A DNA stretch of 64,000 bases from Barnesiella intestinihominis YIT 11860 (GTDB lineage: Bacteria; Bacteroidota; Bacteroidia; Bacteroidales; Barnesiellaceae): contig NZ_JH815204.1 in NCBI RefSeq assembly GCF_000296465.1, positions 681,681-745,680 of the forward strand. The letters are read 5' to 3'. A program made the translations under genes and the position numbers. Shown in pieces: positions 9,177 through 17,411 of this stretch. Positions within the stretch are counted from its first letter, which is position 1. The number at the start of each line of letters is the position of its first letter. Under the pieces are notes generated by a model, which was given only the letters and a program-made list of their open reading frames with translations, was not told the origin of the DNA and ran no database searches.

Positions 9177-10034
9177 TTTCGAGACAAAAACTTTTTTATA
9201 AAGCACGTATAATAAAATTACCGTACCGATAAGGCTTGCTCCTGCCAGCCAGCTCGTAGGGGAACCGCTTGTGCCGACCGTCTCTATCAGATTATCGGGG
9301 GATTTGTCATTTGTAAAATAGGAAATGCACGCGACCGTGCTGTTATTGAACAGGTGGGCGAATATCGGTAGCCATAGATTTTTGCTCCATACCAATAGAT
9401 ATCCGAAGAATGCGCCTAATAATAATCGAGGTATAAAACCATAGAATTGTAAATGTATGGCACTGAACAGGAATGCACAAATCCACACGGCTACATGTGC
9501 CCGGTGATTTTTGTCTTGTACGATTCGTTGAAGAACACCTCTGAAAATCATTTCTTCGCCAATTCCGGTGAGGATTCCAATCCCGAAAATGACGGCTAAG
9601 AAATGAGAAAATGAATTTACTTGCAGAATTTGTTCGGTTATCTTTGTCGCAGCATTTTCTTGTTGACGCATCCATTGTTCAATATTATACAGCGCTTCGG
9701 GCAGGTTCATGGCTTCATTCCATTCTACGATTCTGTTAAGAGCCGGAGTCGCAACGATGAATAAAGCGATTATCCCTAACAATTCTATGATACGCGGGGC
9801 TTTATTCAAATAAAGGGATTTTCCTGCATTTCCCCAAAACAGAGTCGCAGCGATCCATGCCGGGAGAATGAACATGCCTATGTTTTGTAAATACATGGCT
9901 ATCAACAATGCATTAGAGCCTTTTACAAAAAACATGGGAATGGCAACGATTAGAGCTCCCCATAAAATTAAGAGTAGCAGAATGATAAGCTTTATTCCTG
10001 TCGATGAGTTATGGCAATATCCCGAGATTCTCAT
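9135..10034 (-). CDS. CPBP-family (CAAX-type) intramembrane metalloprotease
   Basis: A 299-residue membrane protein with about eight hydrophobic segments. It carries the three CPBP/Abi motifs: [14 protein letters not shown] (paired Glu and Arg, about residues 157-170), [21 protein letters not shown] (His, then a glycine-rich helix) and FAHLFNNS near the C-terminus. These residues form the active site in Rce1-like proteases. The bacterial substrate is unknown; some relatives act in bacteriocin self-protection or protein maturation, and nothing nearby indicates which applies here. A TATATTTG-type -7 box lies on the minus strand at 10064-10057 (23 nt upstream), with another box (TACCTTTG) at 10125-10118. 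The gene ends inside lptB, a tail-to-tail overlap of 42 nt. Confidence 0.85.
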   Translation of the reverse strand: MRISGYCHNSSTGIKLIILLLLILWGALIVAIPMFFVKGSNALLIAMYLQNIGMFILPAWIAATLFWGNAGKSLYLNKAPRIIELLGIIALFIVATPALNRIVEWNEAMNLPEALYNIEQWMRQQENAATKITEQILQVNSFSHFLAVIFGIGILTGIGEEMIFRGVLQRIVQDKNHRAHVAVWICAFLFSAIHLQFYGFIPRLLLGAFFGYLLVWSKNLWLPIFAHLFNNSTVACISYFTNDKSPDNLIETVGTSGSPTSWLAGASLIGTVILLYVLYKKVFVSKSKEFFPMEDKITP

Positions 10035-10201
10035 GTATTCATTGTTTTTTCGTGTACAAATATAACGTAGATGTCATTAAAATATGCAGTTGTGTGGCAA
10101 CTGTTTCATATTTTACGCAAAGGTAACGAAAATAAATATAAGGATAGTTTGTCAAAAGAGAAAGAATATAAGCAATATGTGCGTGTTTTGTCAATATAAT
10201 T

Positions 10202-10231
10202 TTTGAAAATGTAGATAAATATTTATATTTG
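10202..10231 (+). promoter_or_regulatory. Promoter of the hisHAF-IE-ftsE operon
   Basis: TTTG at 10202-10205, an 18-nt spacer, then TATATTTG at 10224-10231: an excellent match to the Bacteroidota housekeeping promoter. hisH starts at 10261, so the leader is only about 20-25 nt, leaving no room for a peptide attenuator or riboswitch. Confidence 0.75.
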
Positions 10232-10260
10232 CAAATATAAATGTGGCAATTTTATAATTT

Positions 10261-10851
10261 ATGAAAGTCTCTATCATAAAATATAATGCCGGAAATGTAT
10301 ATTCGGTCGAATGTGCGTTACGCCGATTGGGTGTAACGCCGGTTGTTAGCGATTCTCCCGACGTGTTGTCGCAATCCGACAAGGTCCTTTTTCCCGGAGT
10401 GGGAGAGGCTTCTTCGGCGATGAAATATTTGCAAGAGCACGGGTTAGATAGGGTTATCGTCAATCTCACGCAGCCGGTGTTGGCTATTTGCATCGGATTG
10501 CAGCTTTTATGCAAACACTCCGAAGAAGGAGATGTTGACACATTGGGTATATTCGATACGGTAGTCCGTCGGTTTGTTCCAGAAGATACCGAACAGAAGA
10601 TTCCTCACATGGGGTGGAATGTACTGACTCGTTTGAAAGGCCCTTTGTTCACCGGCATTCCCGAAGGTAGCTATGCCTATTTTGTACATAGTTATTATGC
10701 TCCTGTATCGGAGTTTTTTGTGGCGGAGTGTAACTATGTAATTCCATTTAGTGCGGCTTTAAATAAAGGTAATTTTTATGCGACCCAGTTCCATGTGGAA
10801 AAGAGCGGTACAGTAGGTATGCGAATTCTTGAAAATTTTCTTTCGTTATGA
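10261..10851 (+). CDS. hisH: Imidazole glycerol phosphate synthase, glutaminase subunit HisH
   Basis: A class I glutamine amidotransferase of 196 residues that releases ammonia from glutamine and passes it to HisF. The catalytic triad is visible: Cys77 in AICIGLQLLCK, and His178 and Glu180 in TQFHVEKSG. The usual GICLGMQ and QFHPEKS motifs are slightly varied (I for L, V for P), but all key residues are kept. The oxyanion-region PGVG is at 45-48. It is the first gene of the operon, and its stop overlaps the hisA start by 4 nt. The other his genes (hisG, D, C, B) are not in the window. Confidence 0.96.
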   Translation: MKVSIIKYNAGNVYSVECALRRLGVTPVVSDSPDVLSQSDKVLFPGVGEASSAMKYLQEHGLDRVIVNLTQPVLAICIGLQLLCKHSEEGDVDTLGIFDTVVRRFVPEDTEQKIPHMGWNVLTRLKGPLFTGIPEGSYAYFVHSYYAPVSEFFVAECNYVIPFSAALNKGNFYATQFHVEKSGTVGMRILENFLSL

Positions 10852-11591
10852 TCGAGTTGATTCCTGCCATAGATATAATGAACGGTCGATGTGTCCGGTT
10901 GTCGCGAGGGGATTACTCTTGTCGAAAGGTATATGATGAAAATCCGTTGGAAGTGGCGAAAGCGTTTCAAGACAATGGATTGAACAGGCTACATTTGGTC
11001 GATTTGGACGGTGCGAAAGCCGATCATGTCGTAAATTATAGGACGCTTGAACAAATAGCTACTCATACGACTCTTTCCGTCGATTTTGGCGGAGGAATAA
11101 AAAGTGACGAAGACTTGCGTATCGCATTTGAGTGCGGCGCCGATATGGTGACGGGAGGAAGTATCGCTGTGAAGAATCGTAGTTTGTTCCTCCAATGGCT
11201 CGATCGGTATGGCAAAGAGCATATAATTTTGGGTGCAGATACCCGAGACGGGAAAATATCAATAAACGGGTGGCTCGAAGAATCGGAGTGGGAATTGATT
11301 CCGTATGTCCGCGAATATGCTCAGGCGGGTGTTTATAAAGTAATAACGACAGATATAAGCCGAGATGGTATGTTGGAGGGCTGTGCCGTGAATTTGTATG
11401 AATCCATGCTGTCGGAGATTCCCGAAATTTACCTAATTGCGAGCGGAGGAGTCGCTTCGTGGAACGACATAGAGTCGTTGCAATCCATAGGTGTTCCTGC
11501 CGTAATATTGGGAAAATCGATTTACGAGGGGAAAATATTATTGTCGGAAATATCCCGGTTTGTCGCTAAAAATCAAAGTTATGTTGGCTAA
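10848..11591 (+). CDS. hisA: ProFAR isomerase HisA
   Basis: A 247-residue (beta/alpha)8 barrel that opens the ribose ring of ProFAR to give PRFAR, the fourth step of histidine synthesis. It opens with [15 protein letters not shown] (catalytic Asp near residue 8). The second catalytic Asp is in [10 protein letters not shown], and the two phosphate-binding loops are [10 protein letters not shown] and IASGGVAS. The start ATG at 10848 overlaps the hisH stop (ATGA), and its own 3' end overlaps the start of hisF by 11 nt, which supports tight translational coupling. Confidence 0.96.
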   Translation: MIELIPAIDIMNGRCVRLSRGDYSCRKVYDENPLEVAKAFQDNGLNRLHLVDLDGAKADHVVNYRTLEQIATHTTLSVDFGGGIKSDEDLRIAFECGADMVTGGSIAVKNRSLFLQWLDRYGKEHIILGADTRDGKISINGWLEESEWELIPYVREYAQAGVYKVITTDISRDGMLEGCAVNLYESMLSEIPEIYLIASGGVASWNDIESLQSIGVPAVILGKSIYEGKILLSEISRFVAKNQSYVG

Positions 11592-12336
11592 ACGTATTAT
11601 ACCGTGTCTCGACGTGAAAGACGGAAAGACCGTGAAGGGAACGAAGTTTGTGGATTTCAAAGAGGCCGGCGACCCGGTTTTATTGGGCGAAATATACAGT
11701 AAAGAGGGAGCCGATGAACTTGTTTACCTCGATATAACTGCGTCGAGCGAGGGTCGTAGCACGTTCACCGATTTGGTGAAACGGGTGGCTTCCCGTATCG
11801 ACATACCTTTTACTGTCGGAGGCGGTGTCAACTCTTTACAAGATATAGACCGTCTATTGAATGTAGGGGCGGATAAAGTGTCGTTGAATTCTTCGGCTCT
11901 GAAAAATCCGCAAATTATAGACGATGTGGCAAAAAAATTCGGTTCACAAGTTTGTGTTATCGCAATAGATGCTAACTTTGAAAATGGAAACTGGGTTTGT
12001 TATTTGAATGGTGGAAAAGTCGCTACCCAACGAACGCTTTTTGAATGGGCTTTGGAAGCAGCTGAAAGGGGAGCGGGTGAGATACTCTTTACAAGCATGA
12101 CTCATGATGGCACTCGAAGCGGATATGCCCATGAAGCGTTATTGGAACTTCACCGACTATTACCTATCCCAATCATAGCTTCGGGAGGAGCGGGTACGAA
12201 GGCGCATTTTAAAGATGCGTTTCTCCGTGGCAAGGCCGATGCCGCATTGGCTGCGGGCGTATTTCATTTTGGCGAGATAACGATTCCTGAGTTGAAAAAA
12301 TATTTATCGGAAAGTGGTATTCCTGTGAGGAGGTAG
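11581..12336 (+). CDS. hisF: Imidazole glycerol phosphate synthase, cyclase subunit HisF
   Basis: A 251-residue barrel enzyme that joins HisH-derived ammonia to PRFAR, giving IGP and AICAR. The start was set at ATG 11581 ([20 protein letters not shown]), the universal HisF opening, not at the in-frame upstream codon at 11560. Catalytic Asp11 (CLDVKDG) and the second Asp in [10 protein letters not shown] are present, as are the phosphate loops FTVGGGVNS and IIASGGAGT. Normal length. It overlaps the hisA 3' end by 11 nt and is followed after 4 nt by hisIE. Confidence 0.96.
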   Translation: MLAKRIIPCLDVKDGKTVKGTKFVDFKEAGDPVLLGEIYSKEGADELVYLDITASSEGRSTFTDLVKRVASRIDIPFTVGGGVNSLQDIDRLLNVGADKVSLNSSALKNPQIIDDVAKKFGSQVCVIAIDANFENGNWVCYLNGGKVATQRTLFEWALEAAERGAGEILFTSMTHDGTRSGYAHEALLELHRLLPIPIIASGGAGTKAHFKDAFLRGKADAALAAGVFHFGEITIPELKKYLSESGIPVRR

Positions 12337-12340
12337 ATTT

Positions 12341-12949
12341 ATGGAAAAAGAAACGATACAGTTGGATTTTGAAAAAATGGGTGGGCTTGTTCCAGCCGTC
12401 GTTCAAGACGATGTTACTCAAAAAGTACTTATGGTAGGGTTTATGAATGAAGTGGCTTTTCATAAAACCTTAGATACGAATCGAGTGACATTTTTCAGTC
12501 GGACGAAAGGTCGATTGTGGACCAAAGGAGAACAAAGCGGGAATTTCTTAGAGGTGAAATCCATTCTACCGGACTGTGATAACGATACGCTTCTGATTAA
12601 GGTAACTCCGTGTGGCCCTGTATGTCATACCGGGACGGATACTTGTTTTGGAGAAAAAAATGAAGATGCACTTTCATTCATCGGGTATTTGCAAGATTTC
12701 ATAGAACGGAGAAAACAAGAGATGCCCCAAGGCTCATATACCACCTCGCTTTTTCAGTCGGGGATAAACCGTATGGCACAGAAAGTGGGAGAGGAGGCTG
12801 TGGAGACAGTCATCGAAGCTACGAATGGGACCGATGACCGTCTTATTTATGAAGCCTCGGATTTGTTGTACCATTTGATCGTGTTGCTTACTTCGAAAGG
12901 GCATCGCATAGAAGATTTAGTTCGAGAATTACAGAAAAGACATCAATAA
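12341..12949 (+). CDS. hisI: Bifunctional PR-AMP cyclohydrolase / PR-ATP pyrophosphatase HisIE
   Basis: A 202-residue fusion. Residues ~1-110 are the HisI cyclohydrolase, with VTFFSRTKGRLWTKGEQSGN, the metal ligands CDNDTLL, and the zinc cysteines in TPCGPVCHTG and DTCF. Residues ~113-202 are the HisE pyrophosphatase with FQSGINRMAQKVGEEAVETV and the helix YEASDLLYHLIVLL. They carry out the second and third steps of the pathway. It sits 4 nt after hisF and 6 nt before the ftsE-like gene. Confidence 0.95.
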   Translation: MEKETIQLDFEKMGGLVPAVVQDDVTQKVLMVGFMNEVAFHKTLDTNRVTFFSRTKGRLWTKGEQSGNFLEVKSILPDCDNDTLLIKVTPCGPVCHTGTDTCFGEKNEDALSFIGYLQDFIERRKQEMPQGSYTTSLFQSGINRMAQKVGEEAVETVIEATNGTDDRLIYEASDLLYHLIVLLTSKGHRIEDLVRELQKRHQ

Positions 12950-12955
12950 AAAGCT

Positions 12956-13627
12956 ATGGAAAAGAAGTTGCTTGTCAAATATACCGATGTGCAGATTTGC
13001 CGGGAGGAACTGACTATATTGAAACATATCAATTTTGAGTTATACAGCGGTGAATTTGTCTATTTCATCGGACGTGTGGGTAGTGGAAAAAGTAGTCTGC
13101 TGAAAACGATGTATGCCGATTTGCCTATTTATGAAGGAGAGGCAATCGTGCTTGATTTCGATGTTCGTCACCTCAAAAATAAAGAGATACCCAATTTGAG
13201 ACGAAAACTGGGTATCGTGTTTCAAGATTTTCAGTTATTGACCGATCGTTCGGTATACGAGAACCTTGCTTTTGTTTTGAGGGCTACCGGTTGGAAAGAT
13301 AGAGAGGAGATAGACACCCGTGTGTCGGAAGTCTTGGATCAAGTGGGCATGCGCAAAAAATCTTACAAAATGCCTCATGAGCTATCGGGGGGCGAACAAC
13401 AGCGAATCGTCATAGCCAGAGCTTTATTGAATTCTCCTAAAATCATCTTGGCCGATGAGCCTACTGGAAATCTCGATCCTCAAACCGGGCAACAAATCGT
13501 GTCGTTACTTCATCACATCTGCGAAACAGGAACCGCCGTTATCATGACGACTCACAATTTGAATTTGGTAGAGGAATTCCCGGGAAGAATCTTGAAATGC
13601 GAAGATAAAAGTTTGGTAGAAGTTTAA
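12956..13627 (+). CDS. ftsE: FtsE-like ABC ATPase, last gene of the his operon
   Basis: A 223-residue ATPase with Walker A GRVGSGKSSLL, Q-loop IVFQDFQLLTDRSVYENLAF (the FtsE form), signature LSGGEQQRIVIARAL, Walker B IILADEPTGNLDP and His in MTTHN. FtsE works with the permease-like FtsX to activate cell-wall hydrolases during division. No ftsX is adjacent; the gene stands 6 nt after hisIE and is read with histidine genes. A MacB/LolD-type ATPase is the alternative, but the close FtsE motif set makes FtsE the better call. Confidence 0.85.
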   Translation: MEKKLLVKYTDVQICREELTILKHINFELYSGEFVYFIGRVGSGKSSLLKTMYADLPIYEGEAIVLDFDVRHLKNKEIPNLRRKLGIVFQDFQLLTDRSVYENLAFVLRATGWKDREEIDTRVSEVLDQVGMRKKSYKMPHELSGGEQQRIVIARALLNSPKIILADEPTGNLDPQTGQQIVSLLHHICETGTAVIMTTHNLNLVEEFPGRILKCEDKSLVEV

Positions 13628-13637
13628 TGGCGAATAG

Positions 13638-13668
13638 TTGATAATCCCGCAAAAAAGACATATTTTTG
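13638..13668 (+). promoter_or_regulatory. Promoter of lysC
   Basis: TTG at 13638-13640, a 20-nt spacer and TATTTTTG at 13661-13668, starting 10 nt after the ftsE stop. lysC begins at 13717, so lysC has its own promoter separate from the his operon. The leader (~45 nt) is too short for a lysine riboswitch. Confidence 0.65.
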
Positions 13669-13716
13669 CGAAGAAATAAGAACCGTTTTGTTATATTAAA
13701 AACAAGTAAATAAAAA

Positions 13717-15036
13717 ATGAAAGTACTCAAATTTGGTGGAACTTCCGTCGGCAGTGCTCAATGCATGAAAGATGTTGCCAAATTAATTTGTGATGGGAAT
13801 CGGAAAATCGTAGTGTTGTCGGCTATGGCCGGAACAACGAATACCTTAGTGGAAATATCTGATTATTTGTATAAGAAAAATACAGATGGCGCTAGGGAAA
13901 CGATCGGAAACCTCGAAAGGAAATACAATAAAGTCATAGACGAATTGTATAGTACCGACGAGTATAAGCAAAAGACACTCGAAGTAATTAAAGGGTGTTT
14001 CGACCATATTCGTTCCTTTACAAAAGATTTGTTCACTTTATTTGAGGAAAAAGTTATTTTGGCTCAGGGCGAGTTGATGTCGACTGCGATGATGAATAAC
14101 TATTTATTGGAGCAAGGTGTGAAATCGGTTATTATTCCTGCTCTTGATTATATGCGTACAGACAAAAATTCAGAGCCTGACAACCAATTTATTAAAAATA
14201 AATTGCTTTCATTGCTTCAAGAAAGTCCAGACGCCGAAATTTACATTACTCAGGGATATATATGCAGGAATGCTTATGGAGAAATAGATAACCTTCAAAG
14301 AGGAGGTAGCGATTATTCAGCGTCGTTGATAGGTGCGGCAATCAATTCAGAAGAGATACAAATATGGACCGATATCGATGGTATGCACAATAACGACCCT
14401 CGGTTTGTAGAGAACACGAAGCCTGTTCGTTTCCTGCAATTTGAGGAGGCCGCAGAATTGGCCTACTTCGGTGCGAAGATATTGCATCCTACATGTGTAT
14501 TGCCGGCCAAGTTGAATAACATTCCGGTGAGACTTCTCAATACGATGCAGCCCGAAGCTCCGGGTACTCTGATTTACGATCATTCATCAGATGGGCAAAT
14601 TAAAGCTATTGCCGCGAAGGAGAATATTACAGCCATAAAAATAAAATCGGGGAGAATGTTATTGGCGTATGGTTTCTTGCGGAAGGTATTCGAAATATTT
14701 GAAAGCTATCAGACTTCTATTGATATGGTGACGACATCGGAAGTGGGAGTTTCTCTTACGATAGACAACACCAAACATCTGCAAGAAATTCTCGACGATT
14801 TGCGTAAATTCGGAACCGTGACTGTCGATGAAGATATGGTGATCATTTGCGTTGTCGGGGATTTGGAATGGAATAATGTCGGATTTGAGTCCGAAGCTGT
14901 TCAAGCCATGAAAGATATTCCCGTGCGAATGATATCTTATGGAGGAAGTAATTACAATATTTCTTTCTTGGTTCGCCGGGAGGATAAGGTAAAGGCTCTT
15001 CGGTCTTTAAGTCATTATCTTTTTGAGAATAAATAA
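13717..15036 (+). CDS. lysC: Aspartate kinase (monofunctional, ACT-domain type)
   Basis: A 439-residue kinase that phosphorylates aspartate, the entry step to lysine/diaminopimelate, threonine and methionine. It begins MKVLKFGGTSVGSAQCM (nucleotide-binding loop). The aspartate-binding and catalytic stretch RGGSDYSASLIGAAI is near 190-205, ILHPTCVLPA lies near 255, and tandem ACT domains fill ~300-439 (VTTSEVGVSLTID, MISYGGSNYNISFLV), predicting feedback control by an amino acid. There is no homoserine dehydrogenase fusion. It is followed at once by a strong hairpin before lysA. Confidence 0.95.
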   Translation: MKVLKFGGTSVGSAQCMKDVAKLICDGNRKIVVLSAMAGTTNTLVEISDYLYKKNTDGARETIGNLERKYNKVIDELYSTDEYKQKTLEVIKGCFDHIRSFTKDLFTLFEEKVILAQGELMSTAMMNNYLLEQGVKSVIIPALDYMRTDKNSEPDNQFIKNKLLSLLQESPDAEIYITQGYICRNAYGEIDNLQRGGSDYSASLIGAAINSEEIQIWTDIDGMHNNDPRFVENTKPVRFLQFEEAAELAYFGAKILHPTCVLPAKLNNIPVRLLNTMQPEAPGTLIYDHSSDGQIKAIAAKENITAIKIKSGRMLLAYGFLRKVFEIFESYQTSIDMVTTSEVGVSLTIDNTKHLQEILDDLRKFGTVTVDEDMVIICVVGDLEWNNVGFESEAVQAMKDIPVRMISYGGSNYNISFLVRREDKVKALRSLSHYLFENK

Positions 15037-15041
15037 TATAT

Positions 15042-15080
15042 TGTCATGTAGAAATATCTCTACATGACATTTAAATTTTT
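15042..15080 (+). terminator. Hairpin between lysC and lysA (terminator or attenuator)
   Basis: A perfect 11-bp stem (TGTCATGTAGA/TCTACATGACA, 15042-15052 with 15059-15069) with a 6-nt loop is followed by TTTAAATTTTT. It starts 5 nt after the lysC stop and ends ~10 nt before the lysA start, so it should end or weaken transcription before lysA. Confidence 0.75.
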
Positions 15081-15089
15081 GTGTGTAGA

Positions 15090-16226
15090 ATGTTTCCCAT
15101 CAGTCATTTCAATATAACGAAGACTCCTTTTTATTATTATGATAAGACATTGCTGAGTAACACATTAGCAAAACTGATTCGCTTGGCAGGAGAGCGGAAT
15201 TATCATGTCCATTATGCTGTAAAAGCCAATGCTAATCCAGAAATATTGAAACTTATTGCGGCTTCGGGAATAGGAGCCGATTGTGTGAGCGGAGGGGAAA
15301 TAAAAGCTGCTTTGGAGGCTGGGTTTCCTGCAAAAAAAATTGTATTTGCCGGGGTTGGAAAGGCCGACTGGGAAATAGAATATGCCCTTGAAAAGAAGAT
15401 ATTTTGCTTTAATGTGGAATCGGCAGAGGAGTTGTCGGTTATAGAAGAACTTGCCAAGAAAAAGGAGAATATAGCTTCGATTGCATTGCGTATTAATCCG
15501 AATATCGATGCTCATACTCATGAGTATATTACGACAGGACTTAGTGAAAATAAATTCGGTATTCCTATCGAAATGTTGGATTCGATATTTTCGCAAATAC
15601 AACGTTCTCCGCATGTTCAGCTTGTGGGATTTCATTTTCACATAGGTTCTCAAATATTGAATTTAGAAACATTTCATGTTCTTTGCGAGCGAATCAACCA
15701 ATTACAAGACGATTTGTCGAAGCGCAATATTCAAGTAAAACATATTAATGTAGGTGGTGGATTGGGAGTCGATTACGAAAATCCCGATAAAAATCCTATT
15801 CCCGATTTCGGTCGTTATTTCGATATTTTTCAGCATAATCTGAATTTGAGAGGGGGCCAACAGTTGCATTTCGAGTTGGGACGTTCTATCGTTTGTCAAT
15901 GCGGATCGTTGATAACCAGAGTACTATATATCAAGAAGGGTATCGAAAAACAGTTTGTTATCGTAGATGCCGGTATGACCGATTTGATTCGTCCGGCACT
16001 TTATCAGGCACATCATTGCATCGAGAATATCACTTCGGATATGGAGAAGTGTCGATATGATGTCGTTGGACCTATTTGTGAATCTTCGGATTGTTTCGGG
16101 AGAGATGTAATGCTCAACGAGACAAAAAGAGGTGATTTGATTGCCATTCGATCGGCAGGCGCTTATGGGGAAGCTATGGCTTCCCAGTATAATTGTAGGA
16201 CATTACCCGGATATTTGATAGAATAA
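15090..16226 (+). CDS. lysA: Diaminopimelate decarboxylase
   Basis: A PLP enzyme (fold III) of 378 residues that converts meso-diaminopimelate to lysine. The PLP lysine is in HVHYAVKANANPEI, with GFHFHIGSQ, the glycine loop VGGGLGVDYENP, GRSIV, and CESSDCFGRD, whose Cys contributes to the dimer active site. The ATG at 15090 (MFPISHFNITKTPFYYYD) was chosen over a GTG three codons upstream, which lies directly against the hairpin T-run. It is shorter than the ~415-residue enzymes of Proteobacteria but normal for the Bacteroidota form. No promoter of the usual type lies between the hairpin and the gene, so it may depend on read-through from lysC. Confidence 0.95.
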   Translation: MFPISHFNITKTPFYYYDKTLLSNTLAKLIRLAGERNYHVHYAVKANANPEILKLIAASGIGADCVSGGEIKAALEAGFPAKKIVFAGVGKADWEIEYALEKKIFCFNVESAEELSVIEELAKKKENIASIALRINPNIDAHTHEYITTGLSENKFGIPIEMLDSIFSQIQRSPHVQLVGFHFHIGSQILNLETFHVLCERINQLQDDLSKRNIQVKHINVGGGLGVDYENPDKNPIPDFGRYFDIFQHNLNLRGGQQLHFELGRSIVCQCGSLITRVLYIKKGIEKQFVIVDAGMTDLIRPALYQAHHCIENITSDMEKCRYDVVGPICESSDCFGRDVMLNETKRGDLIAIRSAGAYGEAMASQYNCRTLPGYLIE

Positions 16227-16227
16227 T

Positions 16228-16254
16228 AAAATTATTAACAATAATTTTTATTTT
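16228..16254 (+). terminator. Weak AT-rich terminator after lysA
   Basis: AAAATTATT/AATAATTTT stem (9 bp) with a 3-nt loop, then TATTTT, directly after the lysA stop. It contains no GC pair, so stability is low. Confidence 0.4.
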
Positions 16255-16271
16255 CGTATTTAGAAATATAT

Positions 16272-16305
16272 TATTTTTGCCATTACAAAATTGTAATCAT
16301 TACAA
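16272..16305 (+). promoter_or_regulatory. perR-rubrerythrin promoter with a Per box
   Basis: TATTTTTG (16272-16279) is a -7 box. Just after it, TTGTAATCATTACAA (16291-16305) is a perfect 7-1-7 inverted repeat, matching the PerR consensus TTATAATnATTATAA at all but two positions. A second overlapping palindrome, TTACAA-AA-TTGTAA (16283-16296), shares its arm. The sites would cover the transcription start and lie 11-25 nt before the perR ATG at 16316, predicting autoregulation of the perR-rbr operon. Confidence 0.75.
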
Positions 16306-16315
16306 ATAAAGAAAG

Positions 16316-16726
16316 ATGAAAGAATCGGCACAAAATAGATTACGACGATATAATATAAAGCCTTCGGTGCAACGCATGGCCGTGTTGGATTATTTGATGA
16401 CACACCATACACACCCCACAGCCGATACGATATTCAATGCTTTATATCCATCTATTCCGACGTTGTCCAAAGCTACTGTTTATAACACTTTAAATTTATT
16501 AACAGAACACGGTGTTATACAGATGATTACGATCGATGAGAAAAATGCCCGTTTTGATGCCCGGGAGACTCCGCATTTGCATTTTAAATGTGCTTCTTGC
16601 GGAGAGATATTCGATTTTGATTTACCCCCTTTACAAATAGAATCTTTGAAGGATTATGATATTTCTGATATTCAAGTTTATTGTAAGGGAACGTGTCCAT
16701 CTTGCCAGAAGAAAACTCAACATTAA
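16316..16726 (+). CDS. perR: Fur-family peroxide-responsive repressor, PerR type
   Basis: A 136-residue regulator. The N-terminal winged helix includes the recognition helix TLSKATVYNTLNLL (about 49-62). The structural zinc site is C92-x2-C95 and C127-x2-C130. The regulatory metal residues match PerR rather than Fur: His33 (HPTAD), Asp81 (RFDA), His87, His89 and Asp100 (FDF) align with H37, D85, H91, H93 and D104 of Bacillus PerR, whose iron-catalysed histidine oxidation senses peroxide. A Per box lies over its promoter and reverse rubrerythrin follows after 23 nt, which fits peroxide control. Confidence 0.9.
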   Translation: MKESAQNRLRRYNIKPSVQRMAVLDYLMTHHTHPTADTIFNALYPSIPTLSKATVYNTLNLLTEHGVIQMITIDEKNARFDARETPHLHFKCASCGEIFDFDLPPLQIESLKDYDISDIQVYCKGTCPSCQKKTQH

Positions 16727-16749
16727 ATAACTAACTAAAATAACCAATC

Positions 16750-17298
16750 ATGAAAAAATTTATTTGTACAGTATGCGGTTACGTATACGAAGGTGATGAA
16801 GCTCCTGAATTTTGCCCGCAATGTAAACAACCTCGTTCAAAATTCAAAGAAGTTGTTGAATCAGATGAACTTGATTTTGTAACGGAACATCATATCGGTG
16901 ACGGTGTAGTAGAGGATGCCGAAGTTATGGAGGGTCTTAAAGCTCATTTCATGGGTGAATGTACCGAAGTAGGTATGTACCTTGCCATGAGCCGTCAGGC
17001 AGATCGTGAAGGTTATCCCGAAGTGGCAGAAGCCTTTAAACGTTATGCTTGGGAAGAGGCTGAACATGCATCTAAGTTTGCAGAACTTTTGGGAGAAATC
17101 GTTTGGAATACAGAGAAAAATCTAAAAGCTCGTATGGAAGCTGAAAGTGGAGCTTGTGCAGACAAAATGCGTATTGCAAAACGTGCCAAAGAACTTGGCT
17201 ATGATGCTATACATGACACTGTACATGAAATGGCTAAGGACGAAGCTCGCCACGGTAAAGGCTTCGAAGGTTTATACAATCGTTATTTCAAGAAATAA
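16750..17298 (+). CDS. Reverse rubrerythrin (N-terminal rubredoxin, C-terminal diiron domain)
   Basis: A 182-residue protein. A rubredoxin-like Fe(Cys)4 site is at the N-terminus (C6, C9, C22, C25), followed from ~55 by a four-helix diiron domain with [30 protein letters not shown] and [15 protein letters not shown], which supply the Glu and His ligands. Domain order is reversed relative to classical rubrerythrin, hence the name. Such proteins reduce hydrogen peroxide (and oxygen in clostridia) in anaerobes using NAD(P)H-derived electrons. It is second in an operon with perR and ends at a strong terminator. Confidence 0.93.
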   Translation: MKKFICTVCGYVYEGDEAPEFCPQCKQPRSKFKEVVESDELDFVTEHHIGDGVVEDAEVMEGLKAHFMGECTEVGMYLAMSRQADREGYPEVAEAFKRYAWEEAEHASKFAELLGEIVWNTEKNLKARMEAESGACADKMRIAKRAKELGYDAIHDTVHEMAKDEARHGKGFEGLYNRYFKK

Positions 17299-17319
17299 AA
17301 TTGTATTTATATTTGTAAG

Positions 17320-17353
17320 AGGGGTAGCTCATCTTGTGAGCTACCCCTTTTTG
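17320..17353 (+). terminator. Terminator after the perR-rubrerythrin operon
   Basis: A 12-bp GC-rich stem (AGGGGTAGCTCA/TGAGCTACCCCT) with a 5-nt loop TCTTG, then TTTTGTCT. A textbook intrinsic terminator 21 nt after the rubrerythrin stop. Confidence 0.92.
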
Positions 17354-17357
17354 TCTA

Positions 17358-17388
17358 TTGCCCATTATTGTAAAAATCGTTATCTTTG
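17358..17388 (+). promoter_or_regulatory. Promoter of lepA
   Basis: TTG at 17358-17360, a 20-nt spacer and TATCTTTG at 17381-17388, lying directly behind the previous terminator. lepA starts at 17412. Confidence 0.65.
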
Positions 17389-17411
17389 CGCACACTATCA
17401 GATTAATTTCA

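Noticed and set aside
13669-13716. Lysine riboswitch before lysC
   Set aside because: The leader after the promoter is only about 45 nt, far shorter than an L-box.
16228-16310. A small RNA between lysA and perR
   Set aside because: The signals there are explained by a weak terminator and the perR promoter with its Per box.
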